Source: Sphingomonas gilva
GTDB lineage: Bacteria > Pseudomonadota > Alphaproteobacteria > Sphingomonadales > Sphingomonadaceae
NCBI RefSeq assembly: GCF_003515075.1
Contig: NZ_QWLV01000002.1
Span: forward strand, 124,001 to 188,000
Direction: 5' to 3'
Length of the DNA stretch: 64,000 nucleotides
Numbering within the stretch: the first letter of the stretch is position 1; the number at the start of each line of letters is the position of its first letter. The notes beneath the pieces were generated by a model. It made no database searches and was not told where the DNA came from. It saw only the letters and a list, made by a program, of their open reading frames with translations. The translations under genes and the position numbers were made by a program. Below are positions 1 to 8,584 of this stretch, one piece after another.

Positions 1-1054
1 CGTCCGCGCGCCGCCAGCGGGTCAGCGCCTCGAACGAGACGATCCGGCCGGAGCCCAGGTCGACGATCGGCTGGTAACTCAGTCTCAGCTCGCCCGAATC
101 GATCGCGCGGCGCAGGTCGGTCTCCAGCCCGAAGCGCCGGCGCTCGATATCGAACGCGCCCGCCTGATAGATCTCGACCTTACGCGTCGCCTTGGCCGCC
201 TTGACCGCGAACTGGGCGTTGCGGATCAGGTCCTGCGCGCAATCGTCCGCGTCGGCGGCGTCGCCGCCCAGCGCCACGCCGATCGAGCAATCGATGCGGA
301 TGTCGAATTCGGAGAGGCGGAACGGCGCCGCCAGCGCGCCGCGCACGCGATCCGCGACCTGCAACGCGTCGGCCACGCCATTATCGAGCGCGAGCAATAT
401 GCCGAACTCGTCGCCGCCGGTGCGCGCGAGCGAATCGTGCCCGCGCAGCGCGGACTTGATCCGGCGGGCGGCGGTGATCAGCAGCTCGTCGCCGGTCATG
501 CCGCCCAGGCACGCGTTGACCCGGCTGAAGCGGTCAAGATCGACCACCAGCACCGCATGATTGTCGGGCTTGCCCTGGTCGAGGTCGATCAGTTCCTCGA
601 TCCTGTCGGCGAAACCCGCGCGGTTGAGCAGCCCGGTCAGCGGATCGGTGAACATCTCGCGCCGCGCATGCCTGGCGGTGCGCAGCTCGGCGGTGCGATC
701 GACCAGGGTGACCAGACAGCCGGGGAAATTGGCGTCGCGCCGGGCGATCGTCACCTCATATTGCCGCCCGTCGATCTGGCTGCCCGCCTGCCAGGGAAAG
801 CTGGTGGTCAGCGCCTTGCTGGCAAGGAAGCCAGCGATGCGTGCGCCCAGCGCCACCATCAAGCCGGGATGGCGCTCATCGCCCATCAGCCCGGCCCGCA
901 GGAACGGCCCGTTGGCCGCGGTGATCTCGAGCTCGCCCGGCCCCTGCACCACCGCCGCCGGGATCGGCAGCAGGTTGATGTGCGCCCCCGCCGCAGCGCG
1001 GCTCGCCGCCAGCGCATCCTGGGTTTTCTGGTCGAGGGCCTGCGCATCCGCCAT
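1..1054 (-). CDS. PAS-GGDEF-EAL cyclic-di-GMP protein (3' end outside window)
   Basis: Signalling protein that makes and/or degrades cyclic di-GMP. Read on the minus strand from ATG at 1054, about 351 codons are visible before the window edge. Residues about 25-120 look like a PAS-type sensor domain. A GGDEF domain follows (about 135-295) with an intact GGDEF motif at 213-217 and an RGHD inhibitory I-site (204-207) exactly five residues before it, so diguanylate cyclase activity with product inhibition is plausible. An EAL domain begins near residue 310; the EAL motif (FEALTRW) sits at the cut. No transmembrane segment is seen, so it is probably cytoplasmic. Whether the EAL domain is catalytic cannot be judged because its metal ligands lie outside the window. 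Confidence 0.85.
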   Translation of the reverse strand, partial: MADAQALDQKTQDALAASRAAAGAHINLLPIPAAVVQGPGELEITAANGPFLRAGLMGDERHPGLMVALGARIAGFLASKALTTSFPWQAGSQIDGRQYEVTIARRDANFPGCLVTLVDRTAELRTARHARREMFTDPLTGLLNRAGFADRIEELIDLDQGKPDNHAVLVVDLDRFSRVNACLGGMTGDELLITAARRIKSALRGHDSLARTGGDEFGILLALDNGVADALQVADRVRGALAAPFRLSEFDIRIDCSIGVALGGDAADADDCAQDLIRNAQFAVKAAKATRKVEIYQAGAFDIERRRFGLETDLRRAIDSGELRLSYQPIVDLGSGRIVSFEALTRWRRAD

Positions 1055-1118
1055 GCGGGCATGGGCGTAGGGCGAAGAAGGTTAAGAACGCCTTAAACTG
1101 GCCGGTTTTGGGACAGTT

Positions 1119-3353
1119 TCAAACGAAACGATTGTGGCGCGGAAAGCCGTTGGGCGGCATCCGCCCCGCCGCCCCGCGCGCGGTCCGCCACGGCGACATA
1201 TCGGGCTCCGATCGGGTGCGGCCGCTCTCGCCGCCCATCGTCCAGCTCAGTCCCTCGGCGAAGGTGAAGGCGATCGCGTCGGAAAGCCCGCCGTCGCGGT
1301 AGCGCTGCAGCTGCACCCCCTGCCCGCGCCCAAGCTCGGGCAGCTCGGCGAGGGGGAATACCACCAGCTTGCGGTTGTCGCCGATCGCCGCGACATAATC
1401 GGCGCCGGCGGCGATCGGCCGGACGACGCGCAACCGCGCACCGGGGCGAGGATTGACCACCTGCTTGCCCTTGCGCGTCTCGGCGATGACGTCGGCGACC
1501 CGGCCGACGAAGCCGCGGCCGTCGCTGGAGGCGAGCAGCAGCCGTCCGTCGGTGCGTGCCGGCAGCAGCGCGACGATCTCCTGTTCGCCCTCTATATCGA
1601 GCAGCAGCCGCACCGGCTCGCCGAAGCCGCGCCCGCCGGGCAGCTTGTCGGAGGCCAGCGTCCAGGCGCGGCCGTTCGCACCGAACAGCAGCAGCTTGTC
1701 GGTGGTCTGCGCATGGAAGGCGAACAACGGCCCGTCGCCCTCCTTGAACTTCAGCGTATCGGCGGCGGCGAGATCGCGGTGCCCGCTCATCGCCCTGATC
1801 CAGCCGCGCTGGGAAAGGATGACGGTGATCGGCTCGCGTTCGATCATCGCCTCCAGCGGGATGTCGCGCGCGGGTGCGGCCTCCTCGACATCGGTGCGGC
1901 GGCGCCCGAGCGCCGTATCGCGGCCATAGCGCGCGCCGAGCGCCGCCAGGTCCTTCTTCATCCTCGTGCGCTGCCGCGCCGGGCTGTCGATCAGCGCTGC
2001 GAGCGTCTCGCGCTCCCTGGTCAGCGCGTCCTGCTCCTTGCGGATCTCCATCTCTTCCAGCCGGCGCAGGCTGCGCAGCCGCATGTTGAGGATCGCCTCG
2101 GCCTGACGGTCGGTCAGGCCGAACTCGTCGATCATCACCGGCTTCGGCTCGTCCTCGGTGCGGATGATCTGGATCACCCGGTCGAGGTTGAGGAAGGCGA
2201 TCATATAGCCGGCGAGCAGCTCCAGCCGGTCGTCGATCTTGGCCAGGCGGTGCTGCGAGCGGCGCAGCAGGACCTCGAACTGGTGCCTGAGCCAGGCGGT
2301 CAGGACCGCCTTCAGGCTCATCACGCGCGGGGTGCGATCGGCATCGAGCACGTTGAGGTTCAGGCCAACGCGCGATTCGAGATCGGTCAGCCGGAACAGG
2401 CTTTCCATCAGCAGCTCGGGCTCGACCGTGCGGCTGCGCGGTTCGAGGACGATGCGGATCTCGGCGTCCGATTCGTCGCGGACATCGGCGAGGATCGGCA
2501 GCTTCTTCTCGTTGACCAGGGCGGCGATCGCTTCGATCAGCTTGCCCTTGGTGACGCCGTAGGGGATTTCGGTGACAACCGCCTGCCACTGGCCGCGCCC
2601 CTCATCCTCCTTGTGCCAGCGCGCCCGGACGCGGAAGGACCCGCGCCCGGTGGCATAGGCCTCGGCGATGGCGGCGGGGCTGTCGACGATGATCCCGCCG
2701 GTCGGCAGATCGGGGCCGCGGACATGCTGGAGCAGCGCGGCGTCCTCGGCATCGGGCTGATCGACCAGCATGATCGCGGCGTCGACGATCTCGGCGACAT
2801 TGTGCGGCGGGATGCTGGTGGCCATGCCGACGGCGATGCCGCTCGCGCCGTTGGCGAGCAGATTGGGGAACAGGCCGGGGAAGATCTCGGGCTCTTCCTC
2901 CTCGCCATTATAGGTCGGGCGGTAATCGACCGTGCCTTCGTCGAGGCCAGCCATCAGGTCGATCGCCGCCTGGGTCAGCCGCGCCTCGGTATAGCGGTAG
3001 GCGGCGGGGTTATCGCCGTCGATATTGCCGAAATTGCCCTGCCCGTCGACCAGCGGGTAGCGCAGCGCGAAATCCTGCGCGAGCCGGACCATCGCGTCAT
3101 AGACCGACTGGTCGCCGTGCGGGTGGTATTTGCCGATCGTGTCACCCACCACGCGCGCGCACTTCTTGTAGCCCGCCGCCGGATCGAGCCGCAGCAGCCG
3201 CATCGCCCAGAGCAGCCGCCGATGGACCGGCTTCAGCCCGTCGCGCAGATCGGGCAGCGAACGCGCGGTGATCGTCGACAGCGCATAGACCAGATAGCGT
3301 TCGGACAGCGCGGTATCGAAGGGGGTGTCGGTGGCGTGGGTCGTCGGGTCCAT
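1119..3353 (-). CDS. parC: DNA topoisomerase IV subunit A
   Basis: Breakage-reunion subunit of topoisomerase IV, which decatenates daughter chromosomes together with ParE (gene at 34792-36771). The protein has 744 residues, the usual ParC length. The catalytic tyrosine is Y121 in the [10 protein letters not shown] segment, and the winged-helix motif GKYHPHGD ends at D81. Within the quinolone-determining region, the position equivalent to E. coli Ser80 is Gln82 and the Glu84 equivalent is Asp86. The C-terminal part (about 490-720) has the beta-propeller blade repeats of ParC. The start codon overlaps the stop of the upstream LysR gene by one base (TAATG), which suggests coupled translation. 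GyrA is less likely because parE, not gyrB, is the partner found here and the C-terminal GyrA box was not recognised. Confidence 0.93.
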   Translation of the reverse strand: MDPTTHATDTPFDTALSERYLVYALSTITARSLPDLRDGLKPVHRRLLWAMRLLRLDPAAGYKKCARVVGDTIGKYHPHGDQSVYDAMVRLAQDFALRYPLVDGQGNFGNIDGDNPAAYRYTEARLTQAAIDLMAGLDEGTVDYRPTYNGEEEEPEIFPGLFPNLLANGASGIAVGMATSIPPHNVAEIVDAAIMLVDQPDAEDAALLQHVRGPDLPTGGIIVDSPAAIAEAYATGRGSFRVRARWHKEDEGRGQWQAVVTEIPYGVTKGKLIEAIAALVNEKKLPILADVRDESDAEIRIVLEPRSRTVEPELLMESLFRLTDLESRVGLNLNVLDADRTPRVMSLKAVLTAWLRHQFEVLLRRSQHRLAKIDDRLELLAGYMIAFLNLDRVIQIIRTEDEPKPVMIDEFGLTDRQAEAILNMRLRSLRRLEEMEIRKEQDALTRERETLAALIDSPARQRTRMKKDLAALGARYGRDTALGRRRTDVEEAAPARDIPLEAMIEREPITVILSQRGWIRAMSGHRDLAAADTLKFKEGDGPLFAFHAQTTDKLLLFGANGRAWTLASDKLPGGRGFGEPVRLLLDIEGEQEIVALLPARTDGRLLLASSDGRGFVGRVADVIAETRKGKQVVNPRPGARLRVVRPIAAGADYVAAIGDNRKLVVFPLAELPELGRGQGVQLQRYRDGGLSDAIAFTFAEGLSWTMGGESGRTRSEPDMSPWRTARGAAGRMPPNGFPRHNRFV

Positions 3354-4267
3354 TAGCCGTCGCTAGCAGGCGACGGCGCGGGAGGCGAGAGTCCCTCCGC
3401 GCCTTCGGTGAGGATCCAGTCACGAAAGGCGCGGATCTTGGCCACGTTTGCCCGCTCTTCCGGGTAGACCAGCCAGAAGTAGTGATCGGCGTCGACGCCG
3501 GGAAAGGGCTGGACGAGCAGGCCGCTCGCCAGCTCGGCCTGCCACATCAGCGGATTGACGATCGCCACCCCCTGCCCCGCCACCGCCGCGCGCCCCTCCA
3601 TCACCTGCGAATTGAGCCGGATGGCGGGCCGCGTCCGCGCGTCCTTCGCGGCATCGGCGGCGCCGAAGAAGATATCCCACCAGAAATCGTCGGGGCTGAG
3701 CAACGGCAGCCGGGCGAGATCGGCGGGCGCGGCGAACGGCCCGTGCGCCGCGGCCAGCGCCGGGCTCATCACCGCGGCGATGGTCACGCGCATCAGCAGG
3801 TGGCGTTTCAGTCCCGGCCACGGTCCCTTGCCGCCGCGCACCGCGACATCGATCCCGTCGCGGGCGAAATCGACGAAGCTGTCGGACACGTGCAGCCGCA
3901 CCGCCATATCGGGCCGCGCCATCTGAAACCCGCCCAGCCGCCCGGCAAGCCAGTTGACCGCAAAGGTGTTCGAGCTGCTGACGCTCAGCACCGATGCGTC
4001 CTCGCAGCGGGCCTCGGCGAAGGCGGTGGCTATACGTTCGAGCGCGGGGTGGAGCTGAGCGGCGATGCGCGCGCCGGCCTCGGTCAGCGCGACGCCGCGC
4101 TTGCCGCGCGCGAACAACGGGAAGCCCAGCCGGTCCTCGAGCAGCCTGACCTGCTGGCTGACGCCGGCCTGGGTCATCCCCAGCTCCTCCGCGGCGCGGG
4201 TGAAGTTGGCGTGCCGCGCCGCCGCCTCGAACACGCGAACGGCGGCGAGCGGGGGCAGCGGGATCAT
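3353..4267 (-). CDS. LysR-family transcriptional regulator (GcvA type)
   Basis: DNA-binding regulator of 304 residues. An N-terminal winged helix-turn-helix (residues about 5-65) contains the typical ARHANFTRAAEELGMTQAGVSQ segment, and a periplasmic-binding-protein-like effector domain follows (about 90-295). The opening LPPLAAVRVFEAAARH is characteristic of the GcvA/AmpR subgroup. It lies upstream of parC and the two genes share one base at stop and start. The small ORF at 4367 is divergently oriented and is a candidate target across the roughly 100-bp intergenic region. The effector is unknown. Confidence 0.85.
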   Translation of the reverse strand: MIPLPPLAAVRVFEAAARHANFTRAAEELGMTQAGVSQQVRLLEDRLGFPLFARGKRGVALTEAGARIAAQLHPALERIATAFAEARCEDASVLSVSSSNTFAVNWLAGRLGGFQMARPDMAVRLHVSDSFVDFARDGIDVAVRGGKGPWPGLKRHLLMRVTIAAVMSPALAAAHGPFAAPADLARLPLLSPDDFWWDIFFGAADAAKDARTRPAIRLNSQVMEGRAAVAGQGVAIVNPLMWQAELASGLLVQPFPGVDADHYFWLVYPEERANVAKIRAFRDWILTEGAEGLSPPAPSPASDG

Positions 4268-4298
4268 CTCTCATCATTAGCACCGCTTATGAAAGCCC

Positions 4299-4315
4299 GC
4301 CAACTCCTTGTTGGC
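4299..4315. promoter_or_regulatory. Inverted repeat in the LysR/small-ORF intergenic region
   Basis: GCCAAC and GTTGGC arms of six bases are separated by five bases, between the divergent LysR gene and the small ORF at 4367. The position suits a LysR autoregulatory site, but there is only one copy and the T-N11-A form is not clear, so the assignment is tentative. Confidence 0.25.
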
Positions 4316-4366
4316 GCGCCGCGCGGATAATCGCCAATTCCATCGGACAGGACGATGGAGGCTGCC

Positions 4367-4525
4367 ATGCAACACCCCGATGACTTCAAGGGCTGGGCCG
4401 ACAATCATGCGGCGCTCAGCACCGATATCCACAAGCTCGTGACCCGGCTGATGCGCGGCTTCGAAATACTCGTGGCGCGCGAATACGACGCGCCCTGGCG
4501 CCGCCGTCGGCAGAAGTGCGGATGA
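4367..4525 (+). CDS. Small hypothetical protein (52 aa)
   Basis: A short ORF whose ATG lies 7 bases after a GGAGG ribosome binding site (4357-4361 region). The product of 52 residues is hydrophilic, has a central amphipathic helix (about residues 14-40) and ends in an Arg-rich tail (PWRRRRQK). An alternative in-frame ATG at 4355 would overlap the ribosome binding site. It is divergent from the LysR gene at 3353-4267. No family was recognised. Codon use is GC-rich like its neighbours, and the good ribosome binding site is the main support. Confidence 0.5.
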   Translation: MQHPDDFKGWADNHAALSTDIHKLVTRLMRGFEILVAREYDAPWRRRRQKCG

Positions 4526-4597
4526 GGGACAAGTATCGGCTGGACGATATCGACCCGCTCAATTGCGGATATTCGTGGTTTCGTCTATGTCGCGACG

Positions 4598-4738
4598 ATG
4601 TCCGACGGGCCATCATCGAACGAGGAACGGCGTTCGCAAGACCGGCGCGGCGCTGACCGGCGCGTTCAGGACGACCCGGACTATGCCGGGCCGGAACGGC
4701 GGACCGGCGAACGTCGCAAGGGCGATCGCCGCAAGTAG
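4598..4738 (+). CDS. Small Arg/Asp-rich hypothetical protein (46 aa)
   Basis: ORF of 46 codons in the same frame as the preceding small gene, beyond that gene's TGA. The product is extremely hydrophilic and carries repeated ERR, DRR and GERR units with a PDYAGPERR core, a pattern seen in small uncharacterised bacterial proteins. No convincing ribosome binding site precedes the ATG. An alternative 44-codon ORF beginning at 4522 (ATGA overlap with the gene before) covers part of the same DNA in another frame, and only one of the two can be the main product. Function unknown. Confidence 0.4.
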   Translation: MSDGPSSNEERRSQDRRGADRRVQDDPDYAGPERRTGERRKGDRRK

Positions 4739-4785
4739 CCAGGGCGGGCATTGCCGCGGCCGGGCGCTGCCATTAGCAGTGACGC

Positions 4786-5688
4786 ATGGTCCGCGCCCGT
4801 CTGCTCGTCCCGGTGTTCCTGCTCATGACCGCCTGCTCCACCGCCGCTCCCGAAACCCGCGCGCCGATGACGTGGGACGATCTCACCAGCCGTGCGCGGC
4901 CTGCGCCCGATGTCGAGGTCCGCTACGGCGAGGATCCGTATCAGGTCGTCGATCTGTGGAAGCCCGCCGGAGACGGCCCCTTTCCCACCGTGCTGATGGT
5001 CCATGGCGGCTGCTGGACGACCAGCGTCGCCGATCGCACGCTGATGGCGTGGATCGCGGACGATCTCAGGGGGCGCGGCATCGCGGTGTGGAACATCGAC
5101 TATCGCGGCGTCGACCGGCCCGGCGGCGGCTATCCCGGCACCTTCCACGACGTCGCCAGGGCGGCCGACGCGCTGCGCGCCAATGCCGCGGCGCATGGGC
5201 TCGATCTTTCGCGCGTGGTCGCGGTGGGTCATTCGGCGGGCGGGCATCTGGCGCTGTGGCTCGCCGGCCGGCCGAAGCTGCCGGCGGACAGCAGGCTGCG
5301 CACTGGCGACCCGCTGCCGATCGCGTCGGTGGTCAGCCTGGGCGGCCTGCCCGATCTGGAGCAGGCGCGTGCCGAGGAACAGGGCTGCGGTCCGCAAGTG
5401 ATCGACCAGCTGGTCGGCCCGCCGACGATATCCAGCCGCCAGGTCTATCGCGACACCTCCATCCCGCAGCTGGCGCCGCTGGGCGTGGAACAGGTGCTGG
5501 TGAACGGCGACGCCGACCGCATCATCCCGACGCATTTCGCCGGTGATTATGCAGCGAAGATGCGCGCCGCGGGCGACGAGGTGACGGTCCACATCGTGCC
5601 GGACCAGGGCCATGTCGAGCTGATCGCGCCCGACAGCCCGGCATGGGCGCGCGCCGCCCAGGCGATCGAGCAGGCGCTAGGCCGATGA
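4786..5688 (+). CDS. Lipoprotein alpha/beta hydrolase, kynurenine-formamidase-like
   Basis: Alpha/beta-hydrolase of 300 residues. The N-terminus is a lipoprotein signal (lipobox LMTAC, Cys17), so the mature enzyme should be membrane-anchored outside the cytoplasm. The fold motifs are HGGCW at 73-77 (oxyanion hole), GHSAGG with nucleophile Ser150, an acid near Asp242/Asp244 in NGDADRI, and His276 in DQGHVEL. The HGG(C)W and GHSAGGH pattern matches arylformamidase/carboxylesterase families. Its stop overlaps the start of kynureninase (ATGA), which suggests that it hydrolyses N-formylkynurenine or a related ester. A lipid-anchored formamidase would be unusual, so a general esterase remains possible. 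Confidence 0.75.
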   Translation: MVRARLLVPVFLLMTACSTAAPETRAPMTWDDLTSRARPAPDVEVRYGEDPYQVVDLWKPAGDGPFPTVLMVHGGCWTTSVADRTLMAWIADDLRGRGIAVWNIDYRGVDRPGGGYPGTFHDVARAADALRANAAAHGLDLSRVVAVGHSAGGHLALWLAGRPKLPADSRLRTGDPLPIASVVSLGGLPDLEQARAEEQGCGPQVIDQLVGPPTISSRQVYRDTSIPQLAPLGVEQVLVNGDADRIIPTHFAGDYAAKMRAAGDEVTVHIVPDQGHVELIAPDSPAWARAAQAIEQALGR

Positions 5689-6896
5689 CGCTGGAAGAGG
5701 CTTGCGCCGCCGACGCCGCCGATCCGCTCCGCGCCTGCCGCGACCGCTTCGCGTTGCCCGAGGGGGTGATCTACCTAGATGGCAACTCGCTCGGCGCGCT
5801 GCCCGCCGCGACGCCCGCCAGGCAGGCAGACCTGGTCGAACGCCAATGGCGCGACCGGCTCATCCGCGGCTGGAACGAGGGCTGGATCGAGGCCCCTCGC
5901 CGCGTCGGCGCGAAGATCGCCCCCCTGATCGGCGCCGCTCCGCACGAGGTGATCGCCGCCGATTCCACCTCCGCCAATCTCTTCAAGCTCATTGTCGCCG
6001 TGTTGCAGGCGGGCGAGCGGCGAACGGTGCTGAGCGAGGCGGGCAATTTCCCGACCGACCTGCACGTCGCCGAAGGGGCGGTGCGATGCGTGCCCGGCGC
6101 GCGGCTGGAGATTGTCACCCGCGAGTCAATTGCCGCTTCGATCGGCGCGGACACCGCGCTCGTCGTCTTGACGCATGTTCACTACAAGACCGCGCAACGT
6201 TATGATATGAAATCGATTACGGCCGCGGCCCTCGCCGCCGGCGCGATGATCCTCTGGGACCTCAGCCACAGCGCCGGCGCGGTCGCGGTGGACCTGAACA
6301 GCGCCGATGCGGACCTCGCGGTCGGCTGCGGCTACAAATACCTCAACGGCGGGCCCGGCGCGCCGGCCTGGCTGTTCGTCGCCGAACGCCATCAGGATCG
6401 CCTGGCCAATCCCCTGTCGGGCTGGATGGGCCATGCCCAGCCCTTCGCCTTCACCGACGCCTACGAGCCCGCGCCCGGCATCGACCGCTGGCTGTGCGGC
6501 ACGCCGCCGGTGCTGGCGCTCTCCGCACTCGAAGCCGGCCTCGCAACCTTCGACGGGGTGTCGATGCCAGCGCTCGAAGCCAAGGGCGCGCGTCTGTTCG
6601 ATCTGTTCGCCGCTCGCGCCGCGGCACCCGGCCTGGAGTGCGTCACCCCGGCCGATCCCGCCGCGCGCGGTTCGCATATTTCGTTCCGCCATCCGCACGC
6701 CTGGCCCATCAACAATGCGCTGATCGAAGCCGGCGTGATCGGCGATTTCCGCGCGCCCGACATTCTGCGATTTGGCCTGACGCCGCTTTACACCGGATAT
6801 GAGGATGTGTGGCGAGCGACCGAGATACTGGGCGAAGTTCTCGCCACTGAACGCTGGCGCGAGTCCCGCTTTGCGGAGCGGAGTCGGGTGACCTAG
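5685..6896 (+). CDS. kynU: Kynureninase
   Basis: PLP enzyme that cleaves L-kynurenine to anthranilate and alanine, or hydroxykynurenine to hydroxyanthranilate, in tryptophan catabolism. The start chosen at 5685 overlaps the upstream hydrolase stop as ATGA and gives 403 residues, close to the family norm. Seen features are the N-terminal YLDGNSLG motif (30-37), the WDLSHSAGA segment with Asp192, and the Schiff-base lysine Lys218 in GCGYKYLNGGPGA. The C-terminal small domain ends with RFGLTPLYTGYEDVW. No tryptophan dioxygenase is in the window. The gene's last bases overlap the end of the convergent vapC. Confidence 0.92.
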   Translation: MTLEEACAADAADPLRACRDRFALPEGVIYLDGNSLGALPAATPARQADLVERQWRDRLIRGWNEGWIEAPRRVGAKIAPLIGAAPHEVIAADSTSANLFKLIVAVLQAGERRTVLSEAGNFPTDLHVAEGAVRCVPGARLEIVTRESIAASIGADTALVVLTHVHYKTAQRYDMKSITAAALAAGAMILWDLSHSAGAVAVDLNSADADLAVGCGYKYLNGGPGAPAWLFVAERHQDRLANPLSGWMGHAQPFAFTDAYEPAPGIDRWLCGTPPVLALSALEAGLATFDGVSMPALEAKGARLFDLFAARAAAPGLECVTPADPAARGSHISFRHPHAWPINNALIEAGVIGDFRAPDILRFGLTPLYTGYEDVWRATEILGEVLATERWRESRFAERSRVT

Positions 6897-7276
6897 CTGC
6901 AGACCATCGTCTTCGCCTGATAGCGACCGATCCTTCGATCAGCGGTGACCAACGTGGCATCTTCGATAATCGCTTGGGCGATTATCAGATGGTCGAACGG
7001 ATCACGATGATGATCGGGCAGTCTCAGGACAGCGTGGATATGGTTGGGCCTGATCGCAAGCCGCGTGAAATCAGCCCCTGCGGCCTCGCGCTCGATCAGG
7101 CTCGAATCCACCTTCAGCTTGCCTATGCGGGACTTGATGGCGATCTCCCACAAGGACACGTCGCTGATCAGAACGATATTGGCCGGATCACTGATGCAAT
7201 CGCGGGCATGGCTGCCAAGGCGCCCGTCATCCTCCAGCCACCACAACAGGACATGGGTGTCGACCAGCAGCTTCAA
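6893..7276 (-). CDS. vapC: VapC-type PIN-domain ribonuclease toxin
   Basis: PIN-domain toxin of 127 residues. The acidic active-site residues are visible: Asp6 in LLVDTHVLLWW, Glu in SLWEIAIKSRIGK, Asp in HHRDPFDHLIIAQA, and Asp in LVTADRRI. The THVLLWW and DPFDR/H type sequence fits the VapC branch annotated as type II toxin with PIN domain. The start overlaps the stop of the antitoxin by four bases (ATGA), the usual antitoxin-then-toxin order. The 3' end overlaps kynU on the other strand. Confidence 0.88.
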   Translation of the reverse strand: MKLLVDTHVLLWWLEDDGRLGSHARDCISDPANIVLISDVSLWEIAIKSRIGKLKVDSSLIEREAAGADFTRLAIRPNHIHAVLRLPDHHRDPFDHLIIAQAIIEDATLVTADRRIGRYQAKTMVCS

Positions 7277-7533
7277 GGGAATATCGGCCCGTTCTCCATG
7301 ATATCGAGCAGGTCTTCGTCCATTTCGTCGAAATCCTCCGCGATCCAGATCTTGCCCTTGAGAGCGCCTGGCTTGCGCGGATCGCGCACGGCGTCACGCA
7401 CTTCACCCAGCTCGGCGATGGGCTTGCCGCGCGACATCACGACGAACCTTTCGCCCCGCTGCGCCCGCGTAAGGTACGCGCTGAGATTACCACGAAACTC
7501 GCGGACACCCACTTCCGTCGCCATCGTTGCCAT
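7273..7533 (-). CDS. Phd/YefM-family antitoxin
   Basis: Antitoxin partner of the PIN toxin, 86 residues when started at 7533. This ATG follows an AAGGAG ribosome binding site at a 7-base spacing, whereas an upstream in-frame extension to 7569 would run through the operator. The N-terminus (EVGVREFRGNLSAYLTRAQRGERFVVMSRGKPIAEL) is the Phd/YefM DNA-binding fold that replaces a signal of self-repression. The acidic C-terminal tail (EDFDEMDEDLLDIME) is the expected toxin-binding and neutralising part. Confidence 0.87.
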   Translation of the reverse strand: MATMATEVGVREFRGNLSAYLTRAQRGERFVVMSRGKPIAELGEVRDAVRDPRKPGALKGKIWIAEDFDEMDEDLLDIMENGPIFP

Positions 7534-7546
7534 GACCCAGCTCCTT

Positions 7547-7567
7547 GTGCACACATGATGTGGACAC
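7547..7567. promoter_or_regulatory. Palindromic operator of the antitoxin-toxin operon
   Basis: A 21-bp interrupted palindrome centred at 7557: a CACAT-N-ATGTG core flanked at both sides by GTG/CAC half-sites two bases further out (16 of 20 arm bases pair). It lies 14 bases upstream of the antitoxin start codon, where Phd-family antitoxins bind to repress their own operon. Confidence 0.6.
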
Positions 7568-7711
7568 ATAGCGCCGCGCTGTCAACACCCGCCTGATTGC
7601 GGCCCTGCGCGCCATCGGCTATAGGCGCGCCTCCACGCCCCGGCTCGCGCGAGTCCACATCTCCCGCGCCGCCGGGGCCGTTCTTTTTGCGACAAGGAAG
7701 CCCGACCGCCC

Positions 7712-8491
7712 ATGTCCCGCCGCCGCCAGATCTATGAGGGCAAGGCCAAGATCCTCTACGAGGGGCCCGAACCCGGCACGCTGATCCAGTATTTCAAGGA
7801 TGACGCGACCGCGTTCAACGCGCAGAAGAAGGGCACGATCAGCGGCAAGGGCGTGCTCAACAACCGCATCAGCGAGCATGTCTTCACGCTCCTTTCGCAC
7901 ATCGGCGTGCCGACGCACTTCATCCGCCGCCTCAACATGCGCGAGCAATTGATCCGCCAGGTCGAGATCATCCCGATCGAGGTCGTCGTGCGCAACGTCG
8001 CCGCCGGATCGCTGAGCAAGCGGCTGGGGATCGAGGAAGGCACGCAGCTGCCGCGCACGATCATCGAATATTACTATAAGGACGATGCGCTGGGCGATCC
8101 GATGGTCGCCGACGAGCATATCGCCTGCTTCGGTTGGGCGAGCCAGGAGGAGATGCACGACATCGCCGACCTGGCGATTCGGGTGAACGATTTCATGTGC
8201 GGCCTGTTCGCCGCGGTCGGCATCCGGCTGATCGACTTCAAGCTGGAGTTCGGCCGCATCTGGGACAACGATTATGCCCGCGTCATCCTGGCCGACGAGA
8301 TCAGCCCCGACGGCTGCCGCCTGTGGGACATGGAATCGAACGAGAAGCTCGACAAGGATCGCTTCCGCCAGGATCTGGGCGGCGAGGTCGAGGCTTATCA
8401 GGAGGTCGCGCGCCGGCTGGGCCTGCTGCCCGAAGGCGGCGACACCGCGGTGCTCGATCTCGACAGCCACCGGAAGCGCCGCGGCAAATAA
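7712..8491 (+). CDS. purC: Phosphoribosylaminoimidazole-succinocarboxamide synthase
   Basis: SAICAR synthetase of purine biosynthesis. It joins aspartate to CAIR using ATP. The 259 residues cover the whole family length. Recognisable elements are the N-terminal [11 protein letters not shown] strand pair, the nucleotide-binding [13 protein letters not shown] region, the [12 protein letters not shown] motif, and the ATP/metal segment [30 protein letters not shown]. In many alphaproteobacteria purC is directly followed by purS and purQ; here a Slam locus of about 2.6 kb and a small membrane ORF intervene before purS at 11509. Confidence 0.95.
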   Translation: MSRRRQIYEGKAKILYEGPEPGTLIQYFKDDATAFNAQKKGTISGKGVLNNRISEHVFTLLSHIGVPTHFIRRLNMREQLIRQVEIIPIEVVVRNVAAGSLSKRLGIEEGTQLPRTIIEYYYKDDALGDPMVADEHIACFGWASQEEMHDIADLAIRVNDFMCGLFAAVGIRLIDFKLEFGRIWDNDYARVILADEISPDGCRLWDMESNEKLDKDRFRQDLGGEVEAYQEVARRLGLLPEGGDTAVLDLDSHRKRRGK

Positions 8492-8546
8492 AGCGCCGAA
8501 GCGGGGATCGGCCTTAAAGGCTGTTTAACCATCAGCGGGTTATCCC

Positions 8547-8578
8547 GCCCTTCGAGAGATCAGTCTTCCTCGAAGGGC
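8547..8578 (+). promoter_or_regulatory. Hairpin enclosing the ribosome binding site of the surface lipoprotein gene
   Basis: GCCCTTCGAG (8547-8556) pairs perfectly with CTCGAAGGGC (8569-8578). The loop of 12 bases can extend the stem by three more pairs (AGA/TCT). The only Shine-Dalgarno-like bases (GAAGGG) before the ATG at 8585 are inside the 3' arm, so folding would hide the ribosome binding site. The structure could equally be a transcript 3' end of the upstream region, but no T-tract follows. Confidence 0.5.
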
Positions 8579-8584
8579 CTCACG

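Noticed and set aside
1134..3356. A 740-codon open frame antisense to parC
   Set aside because: It mirrors parC codon structure, has no family features and is explained by GC-rich third positions. parC is certain.
4522..4656. 44-codon ORF starting with ATGA overlap on the first small gene
   Set aside because: It competes with the ORF at 4598, has ordinary composition and no further support; kept only as an alternative.
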